Source: Cytophagales bacterium (GTDB taxonomy: Bacteria > Bacteroidota > Bacteroidia > Cytophagales > Thermoflexibacteraceae). Taken from it: a stretch of DNA of 64,000 bases. Positions 8,909-18,369 of this stretch are shown piece by piece. The notes under the pieces are model-generated. The model made no database searches and was not told the origin of the DNA. It saw only the letters and a program-made list of their open reading frames with translations. The stretch's first letter is position 1; each line of letters begins with the position of its first letter. A program made the translations under genes and the position numbers. Where the stretch lies: positions 1 through 64,000 of the forward strand of contig REAZ01000017.1 in NCBI GenBank assembly GCA_004294445.1, in the 5' to 3' direction.

Positions 8909-9382
8909 ATGGCAGTATCTTATTATACACAGGAGGGATTCAATAGACTGAAGGACAAACTCCAAGAACTGAGAACGAAAGGCAGAGCATCAATCGCACG
9001 ACAAATTGCAGAGGCAAGAGATAAGGGTGATTTGAGTGAGAATGCTGAGTATGATGCAGCCAAAGATGCGCAAGGACTACTTGAGTTAGAGATTTCGAAG
9101 TTAGAAGAATTGATGGTCAATGCACGTATTTTAGATGAAACAAATATCGATATTTCCAAAGTATCTGTGCTTTCTCATGTTAAAATCAGAAATACAGTTA
9201 CCAAAATGGAAATAACCTATACGTTGGTAGCTGAAGAAGAAGCTGACCTAAAGTTAAATAAAATTTCGGTCAAATCTCCAATTGGAAGTGGTTTGCTTGG
9301 CAAAAAGATAGGCGAAAGTGCCGAAATAAATACACCAAGAGGCAAAATGTCTTTTGAAGTATTGGAAATTTCGCGGTCTTAG
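8909..9382 (+). CDS. greA: Transcription elongation factor GreA
   Basis: The 157-residue protein has the normal GreA length and architecture. An N-terminal coiled coil carries the acidic tip sequence DLSENAEYDAAK, whose Asp/Glu residues reach into the RNA polymerase secondary channel to trigger cleavage of backtracked RNA. The C-terminal FKBP-like domain contains SPIGSGLLGKKIGE. The gene is monocistronic: a hairpin precedes it and a strong bidirectional terminator follows at 9408. Confidence 0.97.
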   Translation: MAVSYYTQEGFNRLKDKLQELRTKGRASIARQIAEARDKGDLSENAEYDAAKDAQGLLELEISKLEELMVNARILDETNIDISKVSVLSHVKIRNTVTKMEITYTLVAEEEADLKLNKISVKSPIGSGLLGKKIGESAEINTPRGKMSFEVLEISRS

Positions 9383-9407
9383 TCAAAATATTTTTGCCAA
9401 AAGGCTA

Positions 9408-9450
9408 AAAAAATGGATAACAATTTTCATTAAATTGTTATCCATTTTTT
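9408..9450. terminator. Bidirectional terminator between greA and the thioredoxin-like gene
   Basis: A perfect 19-bp inverted repeat (9408-9426 and 9432-9450, loop TCATT) begins with an A-run and ends with a T-run, so it can terminate transcription from both sides. The right arm reaches the stop codon of the minus-strand gene. Confidence 0.88.
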
Positions 9451-9994
9451 ATAATAATTTTGTGATTTCATCTAAAATACTGCTTGCGCTTGGGCGGCTT
9501 GCATCTGCATCTACTACCTTCCCGTTTTTATCTATGAGCATATATCTTGGAATACCATCTACTTGGAACTGATTATAGATAAGGCGCTGCTGATTTTCAT
9601 TAGGGTAAAAATGATAGCCTTCCAACTCAAAATTCTCTGCCCCTTCTTTCCATTCCTCTTCCGACCTATCAAACGAAACATACAAAAATACTACAGGTTT
9701 ATCATTTAGCTTTGCGTGTAGCTTTTTAGCATGAGGGAACTGCCCACGACAAGGACCGCACCAACTCGCCCAAAAATCTACATACACCACCTTGCCTTTG
9801 AACTCTGCTATCACATCAGCAAAACTTTTGTCCGTACCATCTGCTTTTTTGGCATTTAAGTAAACGATTTTACTTTCGCCAACTATTGTTTGCTGCTTTG
9901 CTTGCTTGATTTCTGAATAAGACCTCATACTCACTAACGCAAAACAGACAGCAATAAATGCAAGTGCCGATAATTTTAAAATATTTTTCTTCAT
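9449..9994 (-). CDS. TlpA/ResA-type thioredoxin-like protein
   Basis: The 181-residue protein has an N-terminal signal or anchor helix and a thioredoxin fold. Its active site is WCGPC in WASWCGPCRGQFPHAK, and the cis-Pro loop is GIPRYMLID. It should act in the periplasm as a thiol-disulfide reductant, as TlpA/ResA proteins do in cytochrome maturation or protein repair. It is not next to a cytochrome biogenesis cluster, so the partner is unknown. It is convergent with greA across a shared terminator. Confidence 0.9.
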   Translation of the reverse strand: MKKNILKLSALAFIAVCFALVSMRSYSEIKQAKQQTIVGESKIVYLNAKKADGTDKSFADVIAEFKGKVVYVDFWASWCGPCRGQFPHAKKLHAKLNDKPVVFLYVSFDRSEEEWKEGAENFELEGYHFYPNENQQRLIYNQFQVDGIPRYMLIDKNGKVVDADASRPSASSILDEITKLL

Positions 9995-10188
9995 AAAAAA
10001 AGATTATTTGTTTCTATTGAACGTAAAAACTACTTCTAAAGTTGCTTAATAAAGCCTTCGTTTGAGTAGCCTAAAAACAACAATTTGTTTGTATTGAAAA
10101 CATTTCTACTAATTTCTTAGAAAAATTTTTCAAATGTATAAAATAAAATGAAAAAACATATAATAAATGACTCTATTTTTCGTTACGC

Positions 10189-10431
10189 CTACCCACCACT
10201 CACAGGCGGAATAAGTGCTATCTCGTCATTTTCACTCAAAATTTGCTCGCCTTCTGCATATTCACTATTTACCGCTACCAATAAAGATTTCAGATGCTGC
10301 AATTTGGGGTAGTGGGCATAAAGGCTTGTTAGCAAACTGCTTACATCATTCCCTTCACTCAATTCGTAGGCAAGGCTACTGCCTCCAATAATTTCCTTGG
10401 TAATGCCAAAAAGTGCTATGGTCAGTTTCAT
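10189..10431 (-). CDS. MoaD/ThiS family sulfur-carrier protein
   Basis: The 80-residue protein ends in the C-terminal Gly-Gly (PPVSGG) that is activated as a thiocarboxylate in MoaD and ThiS. Length and the EIALIPPVSGG ending fit MoaD, the small subunit of molybdopterin synthase, better than ThiS. It lies 43 bp downstream of hisA on the same strand. No moaE or thiF homologue is in the window, so the pathway is inferred from family only. Confidence 0.85.
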   Translation of the reverse strand: MKLTIALFGITKEIIGGSSLAYELSEGNDVSSLLTSLYAHYPKLQHLKSLLVAVNSEYAEGEQILSENDEIALIPPVSGG

Positions 10432-10474
10432 ATCTGTATTATTTTTTTATCCTATTTGTTTAATAACCAAATAT

Positions 10475-11194
10475 TTAAACAAGAAATGGCTTTAATTCTG
10501 CCAACTCTATTTTTCCTTCGTAGAGAGCTTTGCCAATAATAACGCCTTGCAAGCCCATATTTTTCATGTCTGTAATTTCTTGGATACTACTCACGCCGCC
10601 GCTTGCTATGATTCGGGCGTGGAGCAAGGAAGTCCTAAGCTGCTTGTATAGACCAAGTGCTGTGCCTCCTAACATTCCGTCTTTGCTTACATCAGTGCAG
10701 ATGACATACTTTACACCACGCTGCAAATAACTCTGAATGAATGAAATAACAGGAAATTCTGTAGTTTCCTGCCAGCCACTTACCGTAATTTTTTCATTGC
10801 GTACGTCTGCCCCTAATATTATTTTTTCACTGCCGTAGCGTTGTAACCACTTTTCAAACAAAAGTGGTTTTTGGATAGCTACACTTCCGCCTGTAATCTG
10901 TGCCGCACCGCAGTCAAACGCCAATTTAATATCATTATCAGACTGCACGCCGCCGCCAAAATCAATCTTGAGTTTGGTATGCTTGGCGATGCTTTCTAAT
11001 ACGTGATAATTGACTATTTTTTTCTGTCTTGCCCCGTCCAAATCTACCAAATGTAGGCGTTTGATGCCCGCATTTTCAAACATTTGTGCCATTTCCAAAG
11101 GCGATTCACCGTATTGCTTTTGCTGGTTAAAGTCTCCTTGGGTAAGTCTGACACATTTGCCGTCTATGATGTCTATTGCTGGGATAATATCCAT
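10475..11194 (-). CDS. hisA: Phosphoribosylformimino-5-aminoimidazole carboxamide ribotide isomerase (HisA)
   Basis: The 239-residue TIM barrel begins MDIIPAIDIIDGKCVRL, with the catalytic Asp at position 8. The second half-barrel has the matching Asp in CTDVSKDGMLGG, and the phosphate-binding segments FGGGV and SGGVSS are present. It performs the Amadori isomerisation in histidine synthesis. The rest of a his operon is absent; the neighbours are dinB and a sulfur-carrier gene, so hisA is detached here. Confidence 0.96.
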   Translation of the reverse strand: MDIIPAIDIIDGKCVRLTQGDFNQQKQYGESPLEMAQMFENAGIKRLHLVDLDGARQKKIVNYHVLESIAKHTKLKIDFGGGVQSDNDIKLAFDCGAAQITGGSVAIQKPLLFEKWLQRYGSEKIILGADVRNEKITVSGWQETTEFPVISFIQSYLQRGVKYVICTDVSKDGMLGGTALGLYKQLRTSLLHARIIASGGVSSIQEITDMKNMGLQGVIIGKALYEGKIELAELKPFLV

Positions 11195-11247
11195 AATCGA
11201 AGTATATTTTGTATATGATTATTTTTGTTTGGCAAATGTACGAAAAA

Positions 11248-12327
11248 TTAAAAATTTAAGGAAAGTTGTTTATTCTTATCTATCTCTATGATGGTTGGCT
11301 CATATAGGTTGGAAACTGAAATTCCTAATAATCTGATACTTACGTCTTGGTTTGTAATGGCTTTGATAAGTAAATCTTCTGAAAGTTTATAAATAATATC
11401 TTTGCCCTCCAACTTATGCGCTACTGTTTTGCTTCGAGTAATCTGTCTGAAACTTGTAAATTTTATTTTTAGTGTCAATGTTTTGCCTGTAGTGTCATAT
11501 TTTTCTAACCTTTCCACAAAAAGTTCTACCAAATGCGAGAGAGCCTCAAAAATTTCTCTCAAGTTGTATAAATCTCGGTCAAAAGTATGCTCGATTCCCA
11601 GCGATTTTCTTGCCCTATTGGGTGTAACATTTCGCTCGTCTATGCCTCTGACAATATCGTAGTAAAAAATGCCTTGTTTACCAAAATATCTAAAAAGTTC
11701 ATTTTTTTCCAATGTTTTCAAATCATAACCCGTATGAATAGACATTTTTCGCATATTTTCTGCCGTAACTTTTCCAATGCCATAAAATTTTTCAATGGGC
11801 AAGTCTTCTATAAATTTTTCTGCTTGGGCGGGCGTAATGACGGTAAGTCCGTTGGGCTTTTGAAAATCAGATGCTATTTTAGCCAAAAATTTGTTGTAGG
11901 AAACACCTGCGGAGGCTGTGAGTGAGGTTTGTTCTTTTATTTTTTGTTTTATTTCTTTGGCTATCAAAGTAGCTGAAGGGTTATTCATTTTGTTCTCGGT
12001 TACGTCCAAATAAGCCTCATCAAGCGACAGCGGCTCTACCAAATCGGTATATTCGTAAAAAATAGCTCTTATTTGTTTGGAAACATTTGCATAGACATCA
12101 AAACGCGGCTTGGCAAAGATAAGTTGGGGGCATTTTCGCAAGGCTACTTTCGATGCCATAGCAGACTTTACGCCATAAGTGCGCGCCTCGTAGCTCGCCG
12201 CCGCTACCACTCCTCTGTCATTTGCACCCCCTACCGCCAAAGGCTTTCCGCGATATTGGGGGAAGTCCCTTTGCTCTACGGAGGCAAAAAATGCGTCCAT
12301 GTCTATATGAATGATTTTGCGAAGCAT
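11248..12327 (-). CDS. dinB: DNA polymerase IV (Y-family)
   Basis: The 359-residue protein begins with the palm motif IHIDMDAFFASVEQRD and has the second catalytic motif SLDEAYLDVT, both carrying the metal-binding acidic residues. The helix-hairpin-helix region (FYGIGKVTAENM) and the little-finger domain follow. The C-terminus ends KNKQLSLNF, a typical QLxLF-like clamp-binding peptide. It performs translesion synthesis. It stands alone between hisA and the ABC gene. Confidence 0.96.
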   Translation of the reverse strand: MLRKIIHIDMDAFFASVEQRDFPQYRGKPLAVGGANDRGVVAAASYEARTYGVKSAMASKVALRKCPQLIFAKPRFDVYANVSKQIRAIFYEYTDLVEPLSLDEAYLDVTENKMNNPSATLIAKEIKQKIKEQTSLTASAGVSYNKFLAKIASDFQKPNGLTVITPAQAEKFIEDLPIEKFYGIGKVTAENMRKMSIHTGYDLKTLEKNELFRYFGKQGIFYYDIVRGIDERNVTPNRARKSLGIEHTFDRDLYNLREIFEALSHLVELFVERLEKYDTTGKTLTLKIKFTSFRQITRSKTVAHKLEGKDIIYKLSEDLLIKAITNQDVSIRLLGISVSNLYEPTIIEIDKNKQLSLNF

Positions 12328-12406
12328 ACCTGAAATACAAGGAAAATTTCGGGCAATTTAACGAAATTTGTAAATAAACATAGATTGCCCGTATATGATA
12401 GCAAAG

Positions 12407-12441
12407 AAAAGACAAAGCACATCGCGTACTTTGTCTTTTTT
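12407..12441 (-). terminator. Terminator downstream of the ABC ATPase gene
   Basis: AAAAGACAAAG (12407-12417) pairs perfectly with CTTTGTCTTTT (12429-12439) around an 11-nt loop. Read on the minus strand it ends in a T-rich run, so it closes the nfeD-floA-ABC operon. Confidence 0.75.
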
Positions 12442-12465
12442 ATTTCTGAACGAAGTCTATCTTAA

Positions 12466-13140
12466 TTATTCATCAGCAATGACCAATCCTCCTTTTAGGC
12501 GAATCATGCGTTGTGTTTTTTTTGCCAATTCCAAATCATGCGTTACTAATACCAGCGTAGTCCCTGCCTCTTTATTGAGTTCGAAGAGAAGGTTTTGTAC
12601 CTTTTCACTTGTTTCATTATCGAGATTTCCCGTAGGCTCATCAGCAAACAAGATTTGAGGTCTGTTAGAAAATGCTCTTGCTATGCAAACTCTTTGCTGC
12701 TCGCCGCCCGAAAGTTGTGTAGGGTAGTGGTCGTACCGTTCTGCCAAACCTACTTTCCCAAGCAACTCCATCGCTGCCTTTTTGGTGTTTTTTTCGCCTC
12801 TTAGCTCCAAAGGCACCATCACATTTTCTAATGCAGTCAGTGTGGGCAAAAGTTGAAAATTTTGAAAAATAAAGCCTACACATTGGCTACGGACAGCAGC
12901 GCGTGCATCTTCGTCGAGTTTGTCTAAGGAAATACCGTTAAGCACTACTGAACCGTTTGTAGCTCTATCCAAGCCCGCACACAAACCAAGCAAAGTAGTT
13001 TTTCCGCTACCCGAAGAACCTACTATAGCCATAGTATCGCTTTTTTCTATGGCAAAACTCACCTTGTCCAGCACTGTAAGTGTATGGTCGCCACTCTGAT
13101 ACACTTTGCTCAAATTATTTACCTCTAAGATATAACTCAT
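12466..13140 (-). CDS. ABC transporter ATP-binding protein, LolD/MacB-type
   Basis: The 224-residue ATPase has Walker A GSSGSGKT, a Q-loop (FIFQNFQLLP), the signature LSGGEQQR, Walker B ILFADEP with the LolD-class continuation TGNLD, and a switch His (VTHD). This subclass powers lipoprotein export or MacB-type mechanotransmission with FtsX-like permeases. No permease gene is adjacent, so the cognate partner must be elsewhere. It lies 21 bp downstream of floA and is probably co-transcribed with it. Confidence 0.92.
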   Translation of the reverse strand: MSYILEVNNLSKVYQSGDHTLTVLDKVSFAIEKSDTMAIVGSSGSGKTTLLGLCAGLDRATNGSVVLNGISLDKLDEDARAAVRSQCVGFIFQNFQLLPTLTALENVMVPLELRGEKNTKKAAMELLGKVGLAERYDHYPTQLSGGEQQRVCIARAFSNRPQILFADEPTGNLDNETSEKVQNLLFELNKEAGTTLVLVTHDLELAKKTQRMIRLKGGLVIADE

Positions 13141-13161
13141 TCAGTCAGTGTTTTTGTAATT

Positions 13162-14136
13162 TTAGTTCAGCTTTTTTGCTTCTTTGCTTCCGTGGGCTAT
13201 TGTTTCGCGCATATCCGTATCTGCTTGCAAGTTTTGCATACGGTAATAATCCATCAGTCCCAAATTGCCACTTCTCAATGCTTCTGCAATAGCGAGCGGA
13301 ATCATTGCTTCGGCTTCTATCACCATTGCCCTTGAGCTTTGTGCTTTTGCCTTCATTTCTTGCTCCACCGCTACCGCCATTGCTCGGCGTTCCTCTGCTC
13401 TTGCTTCGGCAACCCTTAGCTCTGCATTTGCTTGTTCTATTTGCAATTTTGCCCCAATATTTTCCCCAATATCTATATCGGCAATATCAATGGAAAGTAT
13501 CTCGAAAGCCGTTCCCGAATCTAAGCCTTTGGAAAGCACTAACTTAGAAATTTTGTCAGGATTTTCCAATACTTCTTTGTGAGATGCCGAAGAACCAATA
13601 GAAGTTACAATTCCTTCGCCTACCCTTGCCAAAATTGTTTCCTCGCCCGCACCACCTACTAACTGGGCGATGCTTGCTCTTACGGTAACTCTCGCTTTTA
13701 CTACCAACTGAATACCATCTTGGGAAACCGCAGTAACAGGCGGTGTATTAATTACTTGCGGATTTACAGAAATCTGCACTGCCTCAAATACATCTCTGCC
13801 CGCCAAATCGATAGCGGCGGCTTGCTTGAAAGTAAGTGCAATATTTGCCTTATCAGCAGAAATTAACGCCTTGATGACAGAGGGAACGTGTCCGCTTGCC
13901 AAATAGTGCGTTTCTAAATCAGCCGTAGTAATATTTAATCCTGCCTTGGTTGCGGTAATCATCGAGCCGACAATAAGGCTCGGCGGTACTTTCCGAATAC
14001 GCATAAACACAAGGTCAAATAACCCTACGCGCACTCCCGAAAAGATAGCTGTAATCCAAAGGTTTACAGGAACAAAATACAAAAAGACAAAAAAAGCAAC
14101 TACGACCGAAATCATCAAAATGAGTGTGTCTTGCAT
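13162..14136 (-). CDS. floA: Flotillin-like protein FloA (UPF0365)
   Basis: The 324-residue protein has an N-terminal membrane hairpin (about residues 5-40). A SPFH-like domain with the family segment [20 protein letters not shown] follows, then a long Ala/Glu-rich helix with repeated [18 protein letters not shown]-type heptads. This is the FloA/YqfA architecture that organises membrane microdomains in bacteria. The nfeD gene precedes it by 63 bp and the ABC ATPase follows by 21 bp. Confidence 0.94.
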   Translation of the reverse strand: MQDTLILMISVVVAFFVFLYFVPVNLWITAIFSGVRVGLFDLVFMRIRKVPPSLIVGSMITATKAGLNITTADLETHYLASGHVPSVIKALISADKANIALTFKQAAAIDLAGRDVFEAVQISVNPQVINTPPVTAVSQDGIQLVVKARVTVRASIAQLVGGAGEETILARVGEGIVTSIGSSASHKEVLENPDKISKLVLSKGLDSGTAFEILSIDIADIDIGENIGAKLQIEQANAELRVAEARAEERRAMAVAVEQEMKAKAQSSRAMVIEAEAMIPLAIAEALRSGNLGLMDYYRMQNLQADTDMRETIAHGSKEAKKLN

Positions 14137-14199
14137 TGTAATAGTGTTTATAAATTATTTAAAGATATGTTATTTACTTGATAACCAGTAGCTAAAAAA

Positions 14200-14691
14200 C
14201 TAAGAAGTCAAACTTTTTATTTCTTCTACTAATATTTTTCTACCTTCTATTCGCACGATTTTTACGGGTTTTCCCACGTCAATCATGCCCGTATCGCTAC
14301 TCACCTCAAATTTATGACCATTTACCTCTATCATGCCCATAGGTCGCAAAGTAGTAGTAGCTATGCCTACATCTCCTTCGTCAAGGAGATAGATTGGTTC
14401 TTCTTCATTTACCCTGCTATTAATTACCTTATTTAGGGCAAACTTTTTCCATAAGCCACTTTTAAAGCTATAAAAAAAAGCGATTACGTTGATGAGCAGG
14501 GAAATAAAAAAAAGCATATTACCTACTTCGGAACCAAAGTAAGAATAGCTTAAATAGATGCCTGCACCGCTAAAAGCTACACCAAACAAGCCCGCAATAG
14601 TAATGCCCGGAATAAAGAACATCTCTCCAAGCAGGAAAACTACACCGAGTAACAACAAGAAAATAACTGTAAGCCATTCTATCATATCCAA
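14200..14691 (-). CDS. NfeD-like membrane protein
   Basis: The 163-residue protein has three or four transmembrane helices (WLTVIFLLLLGVVFLLGEMF first), followed by a soluble OB-fold domain (GDVGIATTTLRPMGMIEVNG, IVRIEGRKILVEE) typical of short NfeD proteins lacking the ClpP-type protease domain. NfeD and flotillin-like genes are commonly paired and interact in membrane domains. It is the first gene of the nfeD-floA-ABC operon. Confidence 0.9.
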   Translation of the reverse strand: MDMIEWLTVIFLLLLGVVFLLGEMFFIPGITIAGLFGVAFSGAGIYLSYSYFGSEVGNMLFFISLLINVIAFFYSFKSGLWKKFALNKVINSRVNEEEPIYLLDEGDVGIATTTLRPMGMIEVNGHKFEVSSDTGMIDVGKPVKIVRIEGRKILVEEIKSLTS

Positions 14692-14740
14692 ATGTATTGA
14701 ATTTTAAAGAAAATGTATGACTAAGCTCGCTTTTTTTTGA

Positions 14741-14771
14741 CAAATTTATAATTGTTTTCTTTTTATATCAA
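14741..14771 (-). promoter_or_regulatory. Candidate promoter of the nfeD-floA-ABC operon
   Basis: On the minus strand TAAATTTG (14748-14741) is preceded by TTG (14771-14769) with a 20-nt spacer, within the range of Bacteroidetes -33/-7 promoters. It lies about 50 nt upstream of the nfeD start. Confidence 0.42.
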
Positions 14772-14897
14772 AAATATTGTTGTATTTTCCATACTTTATT
14801 AATTTTATTGAAATTCAAATACTTGTTTTTCAAATATTTATATCATATTTAACTGTTATAATCAGATAAGTTCACTATTTGAAGGCTAACTATAAAA

Positions 14898-16103
14898 ATG
14901 GACAATATGGAAATGAGAAAAATTACAATGCTTGGCACAGGGCTGATAGGTCTGTTTTATACCATGGCATTGCATGGGCAAAGGAGCAGAGATAGAGTAT
15001 GTACTATTTACTCCCGTAGTGAAGAACGTGGCAAAAAAATGGCGGAGGAGTACGGCATTCCGCGCCATACAACAAGCATGGAAGCTGCCATCAACGACCC
15101 CGAAACCAATGTAGTAGTGATTGGGCTTCCCAACCACCTGCATTTGGAAGCCGTACGCATGTGTGCCAAAGCAAAAAAAGCCGTATTGTGTACCAAACCT
15201 CTCGGCAGAAATGCAGAGGAAGCCAAAGAAATGCTGCGTTTGGTAGAAGAGGCAGGAATTTTCCATGGTTACTTAGAAGATTTGGCTTATACGCCCAAAA
15301 CGCTGAAAGCCTTAGCAACTATACAAGCGGGCGCACTCGGCAAAATACTTTGGGTGAGGTCAAGAGAAACGCATCCAGGTCCTCATAGCGACTGGTTTTG
15401 GAATTCTCAAATGTCGGGCGGAGGTGCTATCATAGATTTGGGCTGTCATTGCATCGAGATTGCAAGGAATTATATTGGTAAAGACGTGATGCCAATAGAG
15501 GTGATGTGCTGGGCTGCTACCCAAGTGAAGCCTATAGAGGCAGAAGACCATGCGATTGGCTTGGTAAAATATGCGAATGGGGCAATTGCTCAGTTCGAAG
15601 TAAGTTGGAGTTTCAGAGGCGGTATGGATTTGCGAGATGAGGTAAGCGGAAGCGAGGGAGTAGTTCGTATAGACCATTTCTTACGCACTGGTTTTGAGGT
15701 ATTTACAGCAGTTGGTATGGGAGAATACGTAGCCGAAAAATCGGAAACCTCAAAAGGCTGGATATTTCCCGTAGGTGATGAAGTGAATACATTAGGTTAT
15801 AATCACATGTTTGCTGATATGTTTGATAGCATAGAGCAAGAAAAAACACCAATGGAATCTTTCTATGATGGCTATATTGTCAATGCTATTATGGACGCTT
15901 GCTATCTTTCTGCCAAAACAAAAAAATGGGAAACCGTAGATTTAGCTATTTGGAGAGGCAGAACGGACATCAAAGAGGAGAGGATACTGATAGAATACAA
16001 TGCAAAGCACTACTTGGTCAAAGAAGAACAACTTCCTGATGGGCGAAAGAAAATTATTTTGAAAAAAAAAGAAGGCGGTAAAATAGTAGAAAAGGAGGTT
16101 TAG
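14898..16103 (+). CDS. Gfo/Idh/MocA family NAD(P)-dependent oxidoreductase
   Basis: The 401-residue protein begins with a Rossmann fold ([13 protein letters not shown]) and contains the dinucleotide-domain segment LCTKPLGR, where the family usually has EKP. The C-terminal domain carries the catalytic-type segment [13 protein letters not shown], with the D-x-G-x-H-like arrangement. These enzymes oxidise or epimerise sugars and cyclitols. A Lys/Glu-rich tail of about 50 residues extends beyond the common core. Two Met codons (residues 1 and 4) precede the fold. A bidirectional terminator follows directly. Confidence 0.88.
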   Translation: MDNMEMRKITMLGTGLIGLFYTMALHGQRSRDRVCTIYSRSEERGKKMAEEYGIPRHTTSMEAAINDPETNVVVIGLPNHLHLEAVRMCAKAKKAVLCTKPLGRNAEEAKEMLRLVEEAGIFHGYLEDLAYTPKTLKALATIQAGALGKILWVRSRETHPGPHSDWFWNSQMSGGGAIIDLGCHCIEIARNYIGKDVMPIEVMCWAATQVKPIEAEDHAIGLVKYANGAIAQFEVSWSFRGGMDLRDEVSGSEGVVRIDHFLRTGFEVFTAVGMGEYVAEKSETSKGWIFPVGDEVNTLGYNHMFADMFDSIEQEKTPMESFYDGYIVNAIMDACYLSAKTKKWETVDLAIWRGRTDIKEERILIEYNAKHYLVKEEQLPDGRKKIILKKKEGGKIVEKEV

Positions 16104-16127
16104 AAATTCGGTAATCAGTATAAAACA

Positions 16128-16166
16128 AAAAGTCTTCTAACCAAAAACTTAGGTTAGAAGACTTTT
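16128..16166. terminator. Bidirectional terminator after the Gfo/Idh/MocA gene
   Basis: A perfect 15-bp inverted repeat, AAAAGTCTTCTAACC (16128-16142) and its complement (16152-16166), surrounds a 9-nt loop, with A-run and T-run ends. It serves the upstream plus-strand gene and the short minus-strand gene at 16268-16417. Confidence 0.88.
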
Positions 16167-16267
16167 GCTATATCCGTAGATATTATATTTACTAAAAATT
16201 AATTAAAGAGTAAATTAAATACAGTTCGAACAAATTGCCAAAAAGCATACCAAGAAACAAAGCTAAA

Positions 16268-16417
16268 TTAAGCAGCTTTTGAGATGGACTTTCTGCCAAT
16301 GACGACTGTTTCTGCTTCATGTGCTATAGGTTCTGCGATTGCATTTTTTGCAAAAACCGTATACATAACAGAAGAAGAAATAAATCCGATTACGAGTAAG
16401 ATAATGAAAGCTAACAT
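16268..16417 (-). CDS. Small single-pass membrane protein of 49 residues
   Basis: A minus-strand frame from ATG at 16417 to TAA at 16268 encodes 49 residues. The N-terminus is strongly hydrophobic (MLAFIILLVIGFISSSVMY). The tail is polar and charged (EPIAHEAETVVIGRKSISKAA). It looks like a small inner-membrane protein or a short secreted peptide with its signal. Support comes from the amphipathic layout and the shared terminator 100 bp downstream; it fills an otherwise empty stretch. The opposite-strand frame over the same DNA is less protein-like. No homologue is known to me. Confidence 0.5.
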   Translation of the reverse strand: MLAFIILLVIGFISSSVMYTVFAKNAIAEPIAHEAETVVIGRKSISKAA

Positions 16418-16846
16418 AGTTGTAACTGTTTATACTATTAACTTGATTGCTTCTACAAAAGTAATATAAAAAAAGATACTTCGCTCATCTATATTTTTAC
16501 ATATATTTCATGTGTAACTTTTAGTATATAAATGCACAAAAAAAAAAGCATTAAGCCTAATAATGGATTAAAATCTTGTTATAGTACAATTATTTTCTTG
16601 TAATTATGCTAATTAGCAGCTATGAAATATAATAAAAAACGAAAAAATACTACAAAAACATCATTTTTCTCGAATTGCTATTTCTGAGGTAAATAAACAG
16701 TAGATTAGCTATTGTCTTTTAGCAAATAATAAATTAGTACAAATAGCAAATTTATTTGATTTATTTGTGGTTTATTAGTAACTTGATAGCAAAAAATTAC
16801 TGACAATATTGCTGTCTAAAATAAATATTTTTTAATCTCTACATCA
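16418..16846. other. Gene-poor AT-rich stretch upstream of the HtrA gene
   Basis: This roughly 430-bp interval is very AT-rich and holds no convincing open frame, RNA gene or repeat. It should contain the divergent promoters for the small membrane protein and the HtrA protease. No clear TAnnTTTG box with a matching TTG was found. Confidence 0.5.
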
Positions 16847-18286
16847 ATGAATAGATTTTCATACTTTATATCTTTACTTATCGCTTCTGTATTAGGTGGA
16901 GGGCTTACACTCTTGGGTTATAAAATGCTCATAGAAACACCGCCTTCATATTTGCCTACTACTAAGAGTCCAAATATGCAACTAACTAATTTTAATCCCA
17001 AACTCCTCGAGAACTTCGTAGTACCTGAGGGGCTAAATTTTGTATTGGCTGCCGAAAAAGTAACTCCAGCCGTAGTGCATATCAAAACATACTACAAAAA
17101 TGCAGATTATGAATGGTTTAGAGAAAGAAATGATGGAGATTTTGCCCGCTTTGGCTCTGGCTCAGGGGTAATTATTGCCGAAGACGGTTACATCATTACT
17201 AATCATCATGTAGTAGATGAAACAGATAAATTAGAAGTAATTTTGAACGACAAAAGAAGCTACGAAGGGACTATCATAGGGACTGACCCAACTACAGATT
17301 TGGCTCTTATCAAAATTCAAGAAAAAAATCTTCCAATAGTTGCTTTTGGAAACTCCGATGTCTTAAAAATAGGAGAGTGGGTGCTGGCTATTGGCAATCC
17401 TTTTGAACTTACATCAACAGTAACGGCGGGAATTGTGAGTGCTAAAGCCCGTAATATCAATATTCTGAGGAGCAGAGACGGCTTGCAGATAGAATCTTTT
17501 ATTCAGACAGATGCCGCCGTAAATCCAGGCAATAGTGGTGGGGCGTTGGTAAATCTGAAAGGAGAACTCATAGGCATCAATACTGCTATTGCTACTCGGA
17601 CGGGGGGGTACTCAGGCTACTCCTTTGCTGTCCCCGTTACGTTGGCTCGAAAGGTTGCCGAAGACCTACGCAAGTACGGAGATGTGCAGAGAGGGCTACT
17701 CGGTGTAAATATCAGAGATGTCGATGCCAACTTGGTTAATCAGTATGGAATCAAGCAGATAAAAGGCGTTTTTATTGAGAGGGTGATTACAAAAAGTGCG
17801 GCTGATGAGGCTGGCATGAAAATTGGTGATGTGATAACGGAAGTAGAAGGCGTAGAGGTAAATACCGTTTCAGCACTCCAAGAAATAGTAGCCCGACACC
17901 GACCGGGAGAAAGAGTAGAGGTTGTTTTTAAACGGAATGACAAAGAAATAAAAGTTTCTTTAAAATTAAAGAACAAAAATAATGATGTAAACGTTACAAA
18001 GACAACGGAGATAATAGAAGAGTTGGGGGCAGAGTTAGGAGAAATATCTTTGGCAGAAAAGAAAAAATTTGACATAGAGGGCGGCGTGAAAATAGTAAAA
18101 CTCAAAGAGGGGGGAAAGATGAAGAAAAGCAAAATCATGGAGAATTTTATTATTACACACATTGACAAGGTAAAAATTCGCAGTTTGGCAGAACTTCGGT
18201 CTGCAATGAGAACAAAAAGAGATAAAATTATTGTAGAAGGCATTGAGCCTAATGGCGACAAGGCTTTCTTCGGAATAGGTTTTTGA
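16847..18286 (+). CDS. HtrA/DegP-family serine protease with PDZ domains
   Basis: The 479-residue protein begins with a membrane anchor or signal (ISLLIASVLGGGLTLLGYKM). The chymotrypsin-like domain has its triad at H121 (TNHHVVD), D151 (TTDLALI) and S230 (NPGNSGGAL). A first PDZ domain follows (about 295-385) and a second, divergent one occupies the Lys/Glu-rich C-terminus (about 405-479). It should degrade or chaperone misfolded proteins in the periplasm. The gene is monocistronic and ends at a good terminator at 18317. Confidence 0.94.
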   Translation: MNRFSYFISLLIASVLGGGLTLLGYKMLIETPPSYLPTTKSPNMQLTNFNPKLLENFVVPEGLNFVLAAEKVTPAVVHIKTYYKNADYEWFRERNDGDFARFGSGSGVIIAEDGYIITNHHVVDETDKLEVILNDKRSYEGTIIGTDPTTDLALIKIQEKNLPIVAFGNSDVLKIGEWVLAIGNPFELTSTVTAGIVSAKARNINILRSRDGLQIESFIQTDAAVNPGNSGGALVNLKGELIGINTAIATRTGGYSGYSFAVPVTLARKVAEDLRKYGDVQRGLLGVNIRDVDANLVNQYGIKQIKGVFIERVITKSAADEAGMKIGDVITEVEGVEVNTVSALQEIVARHRPGERVEVVFKRNDKEIKVSLKLKNKNNDVNVTKTTEIIEELGAELGEISLAEKKKFDIEGGVKIVKLKEGGKMKKSKIMENFIITHIDKVKIRSLAELRSAMRTKRDKIIVEGIEPNGDKAFFGIGF

Positions 18287-18316
18287 TTGGTTGATTAGTT
18301 GTTTGTTTTGAGTCTT

Positions 18317-18348
18317 AAAGGCATCGCAATATTTGTGATGCCTTTTTT
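18317..18348 (+). terminator. Terminator of the HtrA gene
   Basis: AAAGGCATCGCAA (18317-18329) pairs with TTGTGATGCCTTT (18333-18345) with one G-T pair and a 3-nt loop, followed by a T-run. It lies 30 bp after the HtrA stop codon and also before the end of the convergent M61 gene. Confidence 0.82.
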
Positions 18349-18369
18349 GTTGCTTTTGCTTTTTTTTAT

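Noticed and set aside
17740-18261. 173-residue minus-strand frame within the HtrA gene
   Set aside because: It lies wholly within the PDZ-coding part of a well-supported gene and has a Ser/Phe-rich composition typical of antisense frames of Lys/Glu-rich regions.
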